Assembly (NCBI GenBank): GCA_040220135.1
Contig: JAVJTT010000013.1
Coordinates: forward strand, 1-64,000
DNA from: CAJXMH01 sp040220135
GTDB lineage: Bacteria > Bacteroidota > Bacteroidia > Flavobacteriales_E > Vicingaceae
DNA: 64,000 nucleotides
Reading direction: 5' to 3'
Made by a program: the position numbers and the translations under genes. The first letter of the stretch is position 1. Each line of letters starts with the position of its first letter. Below are positions 7,521 through 17,045 of the stretch, one piece after another. The notes under the pieces are model-generated. The model was not told the origin of the DNA and did not search any database. It saw nothing but the letters and a program-made list of their open reading frames with translations.

Positions 7521-8585
7521 TTAGCTGATTGTAATCTCTTCTGCAAGATACACATCTTGAATGGCATTCAATAAGTCAACGCCTTCATTCATAGGCTTTT
7601 GGAAAGCCTTTCTTCCGGAAATCAAGCCATGACCGCCTGCTCTTTTATTTACCACTGCAGTGGTAACGGCAGCGCTTAGGTCAGAGGCACCTGAACCAGT
7701 AGATGCACCACCAGAATTGATCAAGCCGGCTCTACCCATGTAGCAGTTTGCTACCTGGTAACGACACAAATCAATCGGATGATCTGAAGAAAGTTCACTG
7801 TAAACCTTGTCATGCGTTTTTCCAAAGTCAATGGCCGTGTAACCTCCATTTAAAGTAGGAAGTTTTTGCTTAATAATATCTGCCTGAATGGTTACTCCCA
7901 AGTGATTCGCTTGTGCCGTTATATCGGTTGCAGTATGATAATCTTTGCCGTCTTTTTTAAAGTCGCTATTTCTTAAGTAACACCATAAAATCGTCGCCAT
8001 TCCCAATTCATGTGCACGTTCAAAAGCTTCCGCAATTTCTACGATCTGTCGGTTGCTGTCATCTGAGCCAAAGTAAATGGTTGCGCCCACAGCGGTAGCA
8101 CCTAAATTCCATGCTTCATCAACAGACCCAAAGGAAATTTGAGAAAAAGTGTTGGGGTAGGTTAGCAATTCATTGTGGTTTAGTTTCACAATAAAAGGAA
8201 TCTTATGAGCGTACTTTCTAGAAACAGAAGCCAAAACGCCAAAAGTTGAGGCTACGGCATTACACCCCCCTTCAATGGCTAGTTTTACGATATTTTCTGG
8301 ATCAAAATAAATGGGGTTTGGAGCAAATGAAGCCCCGGCAGAGTGTTCAATGCCTTGATCAACCGGCAATATGGAAACATAACCACTACCGCCCAAACGC
8401 CCATGACCGTAAATGGCCTGTAAGCTTTTTAATACTTGTGGATTTCGGTTACTGTCTTTAAAGGCACGGTCTACAAAGTCCGAACCCGGCAAGTGCAACA
8501 TCTCTTTGCTTATCGTTTTACATTCGTGTTGTAAAAGACTGTCTTTTTGGTCTCCTAAGAGCTCTTCTATATTATTTACTGACAT
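7521..8585 (-). CDS. fbaB: Class I fructose-bisphosphate aldolase (DhnA/FbaB family)
   Basis: Cleaves or forms fructose 1,6-bisphosphate through a Schiff-base lysine. The DhnA-type barrel shows ILPVDQGIEHS, FIVKLNHNE, and ADIIKQKLPT, whose lysine is the expected Schiff base. The C-terminal phosphate loop is rich in Gly and Ser (INSGGASTGSG). At 354 residues it is the longer class I archaeal-type aldolase rather than the class II zinc enzyme. It heads a two-gene unit with accD, which links carbon flux to lipid synthesis only by position. Confidence 0.92.
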   Translation of the reverse strand: MSVNNIEELLGDQKDSLLQHECKTISKEMLHLPGSDFVDRAFKDSNRNPQVLKSLQAIYGHGRLGGSGYVSILPVDQGIEHSAGASFAPNPIYFDPENIVKLAIEGGCNAVASTFGVLASVSRKYAHKIPFIVKLNHNELLTYPNTFSQISFGSVDEAWNLGATAVGATIYFGSDDSNRQIVEIAEAFERAHELGMATILWCYLRNSDFKKDGKDYHTATDITAQANHLGVTIQADIIKQKLPTLNGGYTAIDFGKTHDKVYSELSSDHPIDLCRYQVANCYMGRAGLINSGGASTGSGASDLSAAVTTAVVNKRAGGHGLISGRKAFQKPMNEGVDLLNAIQDVYLAEEITIS

Positions 8586-8613
8586 TTGTTGTTCTGGGTT
8601 AAAAAAGCGTGGG

Positions 8614-8621
8614 CAAAGCTA
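8614..8621 (-). promoter_or_regulatory. Putative fbaB-accD promoter
   Basis: Read leftward the element is TAGCTTTG (TAnnTTTG). A TTTG at 8643-8646 on the same strand, 21 bases upstream, fits the -33 element. The predicted start is about 25 bases before the ATG. Confidence 0.5.
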
Positions 8622-8677
8622 AGAAAATTTGATGGCTAGCCACAAAACAAAAAAGGGATTAATCTGCTGCTCAAATC

Positions 8678-10972
8678 TTAGAAAGGATAACCAATACCGA
8701 AGTTTAAGTTGGTTTGCCTCCATCTTGGTTTTAACAAAGTAGGATCGATTACCGAAGGATCTTTGAAAGGCGTGGCCACATCCATACGCAAGATAAAAAA
8801 GCTAAAGTTCAGTCGAAGGCCCATGCCCAAGCCTATGGCAGTACTTCTCCACAGACTGCTAAACTGAAACTCAGTACTTTGTCGACTATCTTCTTGGTCG
8901 AGGTTCCAAATGTTACCGGCGTCTAAAAAGGCGGCACCTTCAAATAGGTCTGTAATGGGAAAGCGAAACTCTAAGTTACCGACAATTTGCATGTTCCCTA
9001 TTTGGTCAACATCGCTTTCAGATGAGTCGGGTAGGGTACCCGGGCCCAACTCACGGGCTCTCCAAGCTCTAATGTTATTGGCTCCACCGGCGTAGAAACT
9101 CTTTTCAAATGGCATAGCTTTACTATTGCCATAAGGAATACCTAAACCGGTTGATAAGCGATAAACCAATTTGTTGTTATAAACCAAATTTTGGTAGTAT
9201 CGCAAATCCAAGTCTGTTCGAATGTATTGTGCATAGCGAATTCCTCCAATGTTGTAAGAACCATCCTCGTTTTGCTTGAAAATGTTTTCATTGGCAAGGG
9301 CAGAAATGGTATTGCCGGCAGACTCAATGTTAGCCCTAAAGTAAGTAGAGTTCTTGTTACTTTTTTGCCCTTGATTGTTGTAGATAAAGCTATATTTTAA
9401 GGCCAGAATCAGGTTATCGGTGTAGGAGTTTCGAAGAAAAGGGTTTTCTAAACTATTTAATACCTCCTCAAAAGACTTACTGGGATTAAGTTTGATAAAA
9501 CTGAGGTCAATGGGCTGAATGATATGCGTTTTGGTTGGTGTTTCATTCCACGAATAGGCTACATAAGCGGAGGATACATTTCGGATATAGTCAGGGCGCT
9601 CTTGGTAGTTAAAGGAGGCACTAAAGGTGGTTCTTGGATTGCCCTTGCTTGAAAAACGCTTGGAGCTGACAAAAGGAATCATAAAGCGCGGTACCTCTAA
9701 GTTGACCCGAGGTCCAAACTCAAAAGTGTTAAAGGGTAAAAAGCCACCTCCAATATCTAGGTCTTCCTGATCATTATCGGTTAAGATCTGCTGTACTTCC
9801 AAACCTCCCCTAAAACTGATACTCAACCGTTCGGCCCCTTTAAAAGTGTTTTTGTTCTGAAAGGTAATGTTGCTGTTTATCCCGAGGTTTCCCCCGTTGT
9901 TAGTGCCTTCGGTTTGTAAACTCAAAGACATTTGTTTGTACGGATTTAGATCAATGTATACGATTAGGTCGTTTTTGTTGCTACTGTAATCTTCTTCATA
10001 TTGAATGCTGACCAAAGAAAATGTTCCCAAACCGGATAAGTTGGTATAAGTTAGCTCTTGGCGTTTGGCTCGAAAAAATTGTCCGGGTCGCAAACTGATC
10101 AATCGTGCTAAAGCTTGATGCTTAAATTCTTTGGGGCCATAATAAAGGAATAGAATAGAATCGTGACGCACACTGTCGGCTTCTCCCACTTTATCTCTTA
10201 GGGCATAATTGGTGCGCACAATAACTTGGCTTATGGTGTAGCGCTGATGATTCCTTTCGATCAAAGAGTCAGTGTCTTCGTACTTGTCTTCAACATTTTT
10301 AATGTTCAGGTCTACCCGAGCGGTTTTTTTATTTTTAAATGTATCGGCTTCAAATACCACAAATTCGCGCGAAAACTTGAAGTAGCCTTTGTCTTTCAGC
10401 ATTTCTTCAATGCGAACTCGCTCTTCTTTGAGTAGGTCTAGGTCAAAGGGTTCGCCTACTTTTATTTCTGATTTAGCAGAATCCTGCATAAAAAAGCGAC
10501 GAATAGTGGTGTCGGGTATTTCGTATTCGGTATCCGCTATTTTGTATCGTTTCCCCTTATCAATGTGAAAGGTCAATTTGGCTTTTTTCTTCTTTAATTT
10601 ATGGGAAACATTTACTTGATTATCGTAGTAACCTTTGTTGTTGAGGTACCTTCTCATTAAGTTGGCCGAGGTTTCATTTAAGCTTGAGTCGTAAATTACA
10701 GGGGGTTCTCCAATTTTCTCTTTTACCTTACTGTCTTCCTTTTCATAATACAAGTTGTAGATGCCTAAGTAAATTTTGAACAGGCCTAAAAATTTTCGGT
10801 TCGGCTTTTGCCTGGCTAGGGAAATCAGCTCATCTTCGTACTTAGAGTCTTTTTTATACTTGAGTTCTACCTTGTTCAACAGCCGTTGATCTTCTTTAAG
10901 GTGCCGGGCAGGTCCGCAGGCAAAAAGTAGACTAAGAGAAAGTAAAAGGTATAAAAACTTACTTTTGATCAA
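8678..10972 (-). CDS. tamL: TamL-like Omp85 outer-membrane lipoprotein (BamA/TamA superfamily)
   Basis: Predicted outer-membrane beta-barrel assembly factor. A signal peptide ending LLFACGP gives a lipobox cysteine, a feature of the Bacteroidota TamL branch and not of BamA. POTRA-like repeats follow over roughly the first 350 residues, then an Omp85 barrel ending in the aromatic FGIGYPF. I chose the TTG at 10972 (764 residues). The longer in-frame ATG at 11137 would overlap the divergent methyltransferase gene and bury the signal peptide. The TTG is uncertain and no clear ribosome binding site is seen. The usual partner TamB is not in the window. Confidence 0.82.
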   Translation of the reverse strand: MIKSKFLYLLLSLSLLFACGPARHLKEDQRLLNKVELKYKKDSKYEDELISLARQKPNRKFLGLFKIYLGIYNLYYEKEDSKVKEKIGEPPVIYDSSLNETSANLMRRYLNNKGYYDNQVNVSHKLKKKKAKLTFHIDKGKRYKIADTEYEIPDTTIRRFFMQDSAKSEIKVGEPFDLDLLKEERVRIEEMLKDKGYFKFSREFVVFEADTFKNKKTARVDLNIKNVEDKYEDTDSLIERNHQRYTISQVIVRTNYALRDKVGEADSVRHDSILFLYYGPKEFKHQALARLISLRPGQFFRAKRQELTYTNLSGLGTFSLVSIQYEEDYSSNKNDLIVYIDLNPYKQMSLSLQTEGTNNGGNLGINSNITFQNKNTFKGAERLSISFRGGLEVQQILTDNDQEDLDIGGGFLPFNTFEFGPRVNLEVPRFMIPFVSSKRFSSKGNPRTTFSASFNYQERPDYIRNVSSAYVAYSWNETPTKTHIIQPIDLSFIKLNPSKSFEEVLNSLENPFLRNSYTDNLILALKYSFIYNNQGQKSNKNSTYFRANIESAGNTISALANENIFKQNEDGSYNIGGIRYAQYIRTDLDLRYYQNLVYNNKLVYRLSTGLGIPYGNSKAMPFEKSFYAGGANNIRAWRARELGPGTLPDSSESDVDQIGNMQIVGNLEFRFPITDLFEGAAFLDAGNIWNLDQEDSRQSTEFQFSSLWRSTAIGLGMGLRLNFSFFILRMDVATPFKDPSVIDPTLLKPRWRQTNLNFGIGYPF

Positions 10973-11028
10973 ATTGCTGAAGGCTTCTGATAGTGAGCGA
11001 TAGATTAGTGCGAAATTAGTGATATGGC

Positions 11029-11766
11029 ATGATAAGTAAAAAGCAAGAAAAGTTAATTCGATCATTAAGGCAAAAGAAATACCGGAAAGAACATCAGCTT
11101 TTTCTGGTGGAAGGGGAGAAGTTGGTCGAAGAAGCAATACAATCCGATTTTGAAATAGCGCAAATATTTTGCGTTTCGGGAATGGAGCCCTCAGCTAAAA
11201 CTTCTGTTGCCATTACAGAAATTAGCGATAGGAGCATGAAAGCAATCTCTAATTTGAGCACTCCGCCTGGCATTTTGGCGCTTGTGCGACAAAAAGAAGG
11301 GTCACTTCCCCAACGGCCTGACTTGGTATTGGCTTTAGAGAATGTGCGTGATCCAGGTAATTTAGGAACGATTATTCGTTCTGCCGATGCATTTGGAGTA
11401 AAGCTTATCGTTTGCTCTCCGGAAACCACAGATGCATACAGTCCCAAAGTAGTGCAGGCAAGTATGGGGTCCATTTTTCATATTCCCTTTGTGTACAAAG
11501 ACTTAAGCCAATTTTTTCAAGAACAGTTAAAGGCTCATACACTTTATGGCTTGCACTTGGAGGGCGAGAACTTGTATCAATGTGAATTAAAAAAACCGAC
11601 TTGCCTTGTGATGGGCAATGAATCGAGTGGACTTTCAAAAAGATTGGAGCAAGTAGTAGATTCTAATTTGAAAATTCCCATTGCCGGAGAAGCAGAATCC
11701 TTAAATGTTTCCATGGCCACTACGGTTGTTTTGGCTGAGTTTCGCCGCCGACTTTCTTGGCAATAG
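11029..11766 (+). CDS. SpoU/TrmH-family RNA 2'-O-methyltransferase
   Basis: S-adenosylmethionine-dependent 2'-O-ribose methyltransferase with the trefoil-knot fold. The N-terminal substrate-binding region (residues 1-95) starts MISKKQEKLIRSLRQKKYR. The three SPOUT motifs are ENVRDPGNLGTIIRSADAFG, LVMGNESSGLS and IPIAGEAESLNVSMATTVV. It resembles RlmB-type 23S rRNA enzymes, but the exact target base cannot be assigned. It diverges from the TamL gene, and its 3' end overlaps the convergent FAD gene by 47 bases. Confidence 0.93.
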   Translation: MISKKQEKLIRSLRQKKYRKEHQLFLVEGEKLVEEAIQSDFEIAQIFCVSGMEPSAKTSVAITEISDRSMKAISNLSTPPGILALVRQKEGSLPQRPDLVLALENVRDPGNLGTIIRSADAFGVKLIVCSPETTDAYSPKVVQASMGSIFHIPFVYKDLSQFFQEQLKAHTLYGLHLEGENLYQCELKKPTCLVMGNESSGLSKRLEQVVDSNLKIPIAGEAESLNVSMATTVVLAEFRRRLSWQ

Positions 11767-13303
11767 CCTTGGCCGCCTTCACTCCATCTATAGCAGCAGA
11801 AACAATGCCACCGGCATAACCGGCTCCTTCGCCACAAGGGTAGAGGTTTGAGATTTGAGTGTGTTGAAAGTTTACTCTATCTCTGGGGATTTGAACCGGC
11901 GAAGAGGTACGACTTTCTACCCCAACCACCACAGCTTCGTTTGTCAAATAGCCCTTCATGGCTTTCCCGAATTGCTGAAAAGCTTTTTGTAACCTTTTGG
12001 CGATAAACGGCGGCAAGATCAAGTCTAGCCGAGCCGGAACAATGCCGGGGAAATAAGAACATGGAGGTAGGTTGGCTGATGGTCTTCCTTTTACAAAATC
12101 TACTAAGCGTTGCGCGGGAGCTTTTTGTCCTGCTGTTTCATTAACTGCCTGATAGGCCTTATGCTCAATTTCTGCTTGAAATCTCATGGCCGCTAAGGGA
12201 CCAAATGATTCGTGCTTTTTCCAATCTTTTTCTTCCAAAGAAACCACAATGCCTGAATTGGCAAAAGGGTTGTTTCGCCTTGAAGGTGACCAGCCATTGG
12301 TTACAACTTCTTCAGGAGAGGTGGCGCAAGGAGCAATAACCCCACCCGGACACATGCAAAAACTATACACTCCTTTGCCTTCAACTTGTTTCACGATTCG
12401 GTAAGCAGCCGGAGGCAAATGTTCGCCGCGCTCGTCTCTTTGGTATTGTATCTTGTCGATTAAGGATTGTGGGTGCTCTACGCGAACCCCTAAAGCAAAA
12501 GGTTTAGCCTGAACCTCAATGTTCTTTTGATGCAAAAGCTCAAAAATGTCTCTGGCAGAATGCCCGGTTCCCAAAAGAAGCTGATCGACAGCAACCCAAT
12601 TCTTTCGGTTGAGTTGAATTGCCTCTATTTGATTGTTTTTAAGTTTTAAGTCCGTTAGTTTTCGTTCAAAATGTACTTCTCCACCGGCTTCAATAATGGC
12701 ATCTCTGAGGGCCACGATAATTTGTGGCAGTTTATTGGTTCCAATGTGTGGATGTGCTTCTACTAAAATATTTTCATCGGCACCAAAATCAACCAGCGTT
12801 TGTAGTATAGCATCTACGTCTCCTCGCTTTTTTGATCGGGTGTAAAGTTTACCATCAGAATAAGTGCCGGCGCCTCCTTCTCCAAAACAATAATTTGATT
12901 CGGGATTAACCACTTCTTCTTTGTTCAGTTTAGCTAAGTCTCTGCGTCGGGCGCGAACATCTTTTCCTCTTTCAAAAACAATGGGCTTTAAGCCTTGACT
13001 AATCAGTTGTAAAGCGGCAAAAATGCCAGCCGGTCCAAATCCAATGAGATGTACTTCCTGTGCATCACCTACTTTTTTAAGAGGAAAGGGGGAGGGGGGC
13101 TTTTGATAGCTTTCTTCAACATAAACGGCATAGCGCAGCTGTACCTTTATTGCAGTTTTTCTGGCATCGATAGAACGCTTTAAGAGCCGAACTTCTTGAA
13201 TGTGCTCCGGCTGAAGCTGTAATTGCTTGGCGGCAATCAGCTTTAATTTTTCACTTTCCGGTTCTTGTCCTAAAGGAACTCTTAGATCAAAGGTTTTGGG
13301 CAT
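11720..13303 (-). CDS. FAD-dependent dehydrogenase-like protein (COG2509 type)
   Basis: Flavoprotein of unknown substrate. An unusual N-terminal domain (residues 1-90) precedes a Rossmann FAD site, HLIGFGPAGIFAALQL, and an FERGKDV dinucleotide motif. The C-terminus has YPCGEGAGYAGGIVSAAIDG, the second FAD-contact motif. The 527-residue length and the two-part layout match the COG2509 family of uncharacterised dehydrogenases. Its last 47 bases are antisense to the 3' end of the methyltransferase gene; both frames remain intact. Confidence 0.88.
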   Translation of the reverse strand: MPKTFDLRVPLGQEPESEKLKLIAAKQLQLQPEHIQEVRLLKRSIDARKTAIKVQLRYAVYVEESYQKPPSPFPLKKVGDAQEVHLIGFGPAGIFAALQLISQGLKPIVFERGKDVRARRRDLAKLNKEEVVNPESNYCFGEGGAGTYSDGKLYTRSKKRGDVDAILQTLVDFGADENILVEAHPHIGTNKLPQIIVALRDAIIEAGGEVHFERKLTDLKLKNNQIEAIQLNRKNWVAVDQLLLGTGHSARDIFELLHQKNIEVQAKPFALGVRVEHPQSLIDKIQYQRDERGEHLPPAAYRIVKQVEGKGVYSFCMCPGGVIAPCATSPEEVVTNGWSPSRRNNPFANSGIVVSLEEKDWKKHESFGPLAAMRFQAEIEHKAYQAVNETAGQKAPAQRLVDFVKGRPSANLPPCSYFPGIVPARLDLILPPFIAKRLQKAFQQFGKAMKGYLTNEAVVVGVESRTSSPVQIPRDRVNFQHTQISNLYPCGEGAGYAGGIVSAAIDGVKAAKAIAKKVGGETQPKQP

Positions 13304-13376
13304 ATTCTGGTTTTAAGTAGAAGGAAGTTAAGAATTACATAACCAATCATTCCGATTAGCTCGCAGCTTGAATGAT

Positions 13377-13384
13377 TACTTTTG
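13377..13384 (+). promoter_or_regulatory. Putative promoter of the secreted nuclease-like gene
   Basis: TACTTTTG matches TAnnTTTG, with TTAG at 13356-13359 as a weak -33 candidate. The predicted start near 13387 lies downstream of the longest in-frame ATG (13368) and so supports the ATG at 13404. Confidence 0.5.
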
Positions 13385-13403
13385 CAGCCTGAAATTAAAT
13401 GTT

Positions 13404-14705
13404 ATGCAAGTCAAAAAACGATCTACCTTAGTTCTCTTCTTTTTAATATTGGTTGAATTAGCTCATTCACAAAGCAAAGATACGCTAAGAGTAATGACCT
13501 ATAACTTGATGTATTATCGTGAATTCACCTCTTTTTGCACAAGTTCAAACAATAACCCCAATTCCAAAGACGCTAATATGCAAACCATCATCGACTATGC
13601 TTTGCCGGATATATTAGTAGTAAATGAATTGGGAGGCAGCAATGCTACCCTCAATTCATTTCGCTTGTTTACCAATGCCATGAATGCCAGCGGAAGAACG
13701 AATTACGATTTAGCAAGTGCAAACAGCAACAGCAATTTAGCCAATATGCTGTATTTTAACAGCAACAAGCTGGATATAAAAAATCAGACTACTATTACCC
13801 AAGATTTATCGGGAGGAAGTTTAATTCGCTTGATTGATGTCTATACGCTTTACCATTTAGAACCAAACTTAGCTCAACATAATGACACCACTTTTTTACA
13901 TGTTTTTGCGGCGCATTTAAAAGCAGGTAGCAGCAGTTCTGATCAAGCCGAACGAGCAGATGCTACAGAAGCCATCATGGATTATGTGGATGTAAATAAT
14001 TTAGATGGAAATGTTTTGATCATGGGCGATTTTAACCTCTATCGATCTAACGAAGCAGCCTATCAAGATTTGGTGAATTACACCAACCCAACATACCGCT
14101 TCAATGATCCGGTTGGGATCTCGGGTAATTGGGGAAATTCAGTTTACGCCTTTTTACATACTCAAAGTACCCATACTTCCGGCGGTTGTTTTGCCAGCGG
14201 TGGTATGGATGATCGTTTTGATTTCATTTTAGCCTCTAATAAAGTGATGAACAACACTGATCGAATTGGCTATATCAACAACAGTTATGAAACTTTAGGG
14301 CAAGACGGAAACCGTTACAATGGAAGTTTGATTTCTCCGGCGAACAATTCAGCTCCTACAGCTGTAATTAATGCCCTCTACAACATGAGTGATCATTTAC
14401 CGGTGATGATGGATTTGGAGGTGACTGGTCCAGCTTCAACTGCTTTGATAAATAATGAACAAAGTTTGGAAGTGAGTTTTCAAAATCCGAATCCAGGAAG
14501 ATTGGTAATGAGGTTTGGCGACAAGGGGCAGGCACTTTCTTCTATTCAACTATTGAATTTATCAGGCAGTGTATTGCGCGATTGGCAACTCAATCGCGAA
14601 AACTTATTTGAAAGAAACATTACTAACTTGCCAAAAGGGATTTACTTTCTCCGCTTCGAATTAGAAAATAATCAACAATTTGTTAAAAAGTTAATAAAGA
14701 TTTAA
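13404..14705 (+). CDS. Secreted endonuclease/exonuclease/phosphatase-family protein with T9SS sorting domain
   Basis: From the 13404 ATG (433 residues) the protein has a signal peptide ending at AHSQ. The DNase I-like fold follows, with MTYNLMYYREF, an AAHLKAG segment, the IMGDFNL metal/catalytic motif, and the terminal MSDHLPVMM motif. The last 85 residues form a type A T9SS C-terminal domain (QNPNPGRL to VKKLIKI) with GIYFLRF. It is therefore exported across the outer membrane and either released or attached. The substrate could be DNA or a phosphoester. No partner gene is adjacent beyond the secretion-related block that starts at 14840. Confidence 0.9.
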   Translation: MQVKKRSTLVLFFLILVELAHSQSKDTLRVMTYNLMYYREFTSFCTSSNNNPNSKDANMQTIIDYALPDILVVNELGGSNATLNSFRLFTNAMNASGRTNYDLASANSNSNLANMLYFNSNKLDIKNQTTITQDLSGGSLIRLIDVYTLYHLEPNLAQHNDTTFLHVFAAHLKAGSSSSDQAERADATEAIMDYVDVNNLDGNVLIMGDFNLYRSNEAAYQDLVNYTNPTYRFNDPVGISGNWGNSVYAFLHTQSTHTSGGCFASGGMDDRFDFILASNKVMNNTDRIGYINNSYETLGQDGNRYNGSLISPANNSAPTAVINALYNMSDHLPVMMDLEVTGPASTALINNEQSLEVSFQNPNPGRLVMRFGDKGQALSSIQLLNLSGSVLRDWQLNRENLFERNITNLPKGIYFLRFELENNQQFVKKLIKI

Positions 14706-14839
14706 CAACTACTTCCTCTTTATTGAGAGAAGGTTTGTCCAATTTTGCAATGCAAATTGAAGGTCAAGGCACCTATTTCAACCACGGTTGAAATCGATAA
14801 ACGGCGGACTGTTTTTACAAACGTCAGGAGTATTCCTAA

Positions 14840-16963
14840 ATGAAAAGCTTAGTAAGTACGCTGCTTGTTTTTTCCTCTCTAGCCCTTTCTTCTCAATCTT
14901 TTGAAGAGAAAGTTACCACCGCTTCTAATGTTCGATTAGCGGTAACCAATGTCGGTACTTTTGGCAATGCCTTTCGTGGCTATAGAGATGGAACTTCAAA
15001 TCAATCTTGCGAATACCCGGCAGGTTCAGGAGTAGAGCACCTTTTTGAATCCGGAATTTGGATCGGGGCAGAAAGAGCAGGCTCTTTTTTAGTAAGTACG
15101 GCAGCGGTAGACGCTCCTCAAGGCTACCAAACCGGTAGTTCAGGTTTTGAGTTTACTGTAGATGGAAACAGTGGCTTAACTGAGCGCTCTAGTTTTAAAG
15201 ACAGTCCTTTTTTTAGTCCACTTGCCGTTTCGCATCAAGATTATGTGGCCAATTTTACCGATAGGAATTTAATTGTTCCAGGCACCCAAACCCCTATAGT
15301 CAACCATACCCAACCTTTGTTTGTGGATGTGCAGCTGAGAACGTACAACTTTAATTTTGCCTTTAGTGATTTTGTGGTATTTGTAGACATGGATATTATA
15401 AACACAGGCGATGCCCAAGGAGGTGTTAATCGTTTAGATAGCGTGTTTTTTGGACTTTGGACCAATACAGTAGTAAGAAACATCAATGTTACCCCGCCGG
15501 GAACTGGAGGGGCTGCTTTTTATGACAAAGGAGGGAACGGCTATGTTGATAGTTTAGAGATGGCTTTTTGTTATGATTATTCTGGAGATGTTGGCTTTAC
15601 AAACTCTTACATCGGACAAAAATTTCTAGGTGCTTCTGATAAATTTGGCTTTCATCACCCAGATGTTGATTCGACTTTTGGCGCCAATTACAATGTTTGG
15701 CAGTTTAATAGTGCTAGCCCCGGAGGAGGTTTTTTTGTGCAGCCTTTCTCAACTGCTCAGTATTACCAAAAATTAAGCAAGGGGCTTGATGATGAACCAT
15801 GCTGGGAGATGGACAATGGAAATTGTGGAGGTGGAACTTTTCAAGAACAGTTGAACAGTGCCGGTAATCGGTCTGATCTAGTTTCGGTAGGTCCATTTAG
15901 AGATTTTGAAAAGGGCGATACCATCTCTATTTCTTATGCTTTTATTTTGGCTCCCAAGTTAGATGATGGTAATGCCTATACCGCAAATACTCCTGCTCAA
16001 ATGGCTCAGTTTTTCACTCATGCTGATCGGGCACAAACCGCCTTTTATGGTGAAGATACCAATGAAAATGGAGTGCTAGACCCTGATGAAGACAAAGATG
16101 GGAACGGCGAAATAACCAGATTCATCCTTCCTTCTCCTCCAGACATCCCAAACACTAGAGTGGAGGTAAAAGATCAAAAGGTAGATATTTATTGGTCAAA
16201 CAATGCCGAGTTTTCCATCGATCCTATTTCGCAAACCATGGACTTTGAAGGCTACCGCATTTATTTAACCAAACTTGGCTTTGACGTTACTGGAGTTCCA
16301 AATCTATTAGAGGATCTAACTCCGATTGACGAGTTTGACATTAAGAACAACGGTTTTGCTAATGAAATTGGACTGGATAGTATTCGTTTGGCAAATCCGA
16401 TATCCTTTGAAGGGGATACCACCACTTATTATTACAAATACACCATTTCAAATCTTCTAAATGGTTGGCAGTATGCAGTAGCGGTTTCAGCTTTTGATAG
16501 TGGAAACGAAGTGCAAAACCTTGAACCTTTGGAGTCTTCCTTGTTGGCGAATAACTTTAGAGTGTTTACGGGAGAGTTGGCAACTACTGCACAGCAACCT
16601 TATGCTTATCCTAACCCTTATTACTTTGGAGCCTCTTGGGAGGGTAAAAGTAATTTTCAAGAGCAAAGCCGTAAACTGATTTTTGCCAATTTGCCTCAGC
16701 GTTGTAAGATTCAAATTTTTACTCCCGGAGGAGACTTAATTGATGAAATCTTTCACGACCAAGACTATAAAGGAGAAGATATTCGTTGGTTTGAAACCTT
16801 TGGTAGTGAAGATACAGAGAATAATAGGTTTTCGGGTGGAGAACACGCTTGGGATTTACTTTCCAACTACTCTCAAATAATAAGTCGTGGCGTATACGTC
16901 TTTACAGTAGAAGATTTACAAACGGGAAGAGTAAGAAAGGGAAAGTTTACCATTTTAAAATAA
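14840..16963 (+). CDS. Large secreted protein with EF-hand-like loop, FnIII-like region and FlgD-like C-terminus
   Basis: The 707 residues begin with a signal peptide (about 1-19). A long N-terminal region of unknown fold carries few recognisable motifs. A calcium-type loop follows at about 405-428, DTNENGVLDPDEDKDGNG, then a fibronectin III-like segment (VDIYWSNNAE, FEGYRIYLTK). The C-terminus (YPNPYYFG to RKGKFTILK, with GVYVFTVED) resembles FlgD-Ig/T9SS tails but is longer than a classic type A domain. It is the first gene of a rightward run of six and probably a T9SS substrate. I do not recognise a catalytic activity. Confidence 0.8.
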   Translation: MKSLVSTLLVFSSLALSSQSFEEKVTTASNVRLAVTNVGTFGNAFRGYRDGTSNQSCEYPAGSGVEHLFESGIWIGAERAGSFLVSTAAVDAPQGYQTGSSGFEFTVDGNSGLTERSSFKDSPFFSPLAVSHQDYVANFTDRNLIVPGTQTPIVNHTQPLFVDVQLRTYNFNFAFSDFVVFVDMDIINTGDAQGGVNRLDSVFFGLWTNTVVRNINVTPPGTGGAAFYDKGGNGYVDSLEMAFCYDYSGDVGFTNSYIGQKFLGASDKFGFHHPDVDSTFGANYNVWQFNSASPGGGFFVQPFSTAQYYQKLSKGLDDEPCWEMDNGNCGGGTFQEQLNSAGNRSDLVSVGPFRDFEKGDTISISYAFILAPKLDDGNAYTANTPAQMAQFFTHADRAQTAFYGEDTNENGVLDPDEDKDGNGEITRFILPSPPDIPNTRVEVKDQKVDIYWSNNAEFSIDPISQTMDFEGYRIYLTKLGFDVTGVPNLLEDLTPIDEFDIKNNGFANEIGLDSIRLANPISFEGDTTTYYYKYTISNLLNGWQYAVAVSAFDSGNEVQNLEPLESSLLANNFRVFTGELATTAQQPYAYPNPYYFGASWEGKSNFQEQSRKLIFANLPQRCKIQIFTPGGDLIDEIFHDQDYKGEDIRWFETFGSEDTENNRFSGGEHAWDLLSNYSQIISRGVYVFTVEDLQTGRVRKGKFTILK

Positions 16964-17045
16964 TGATTTAACATAACAGTCGAACAGAATTTGCAACTTT
17001 GTATTTAATTAAAACGCTTATATTCAAACCTTTAAATTTAAAACT

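Noticed and set aside
10973..11137. N-terminal extension of the TamL-like gene from the far ATG
   Set aside because: It overlaps the divergent methyltransferase start and would place about 55 residues before a clear lipoprotein signal peptide.
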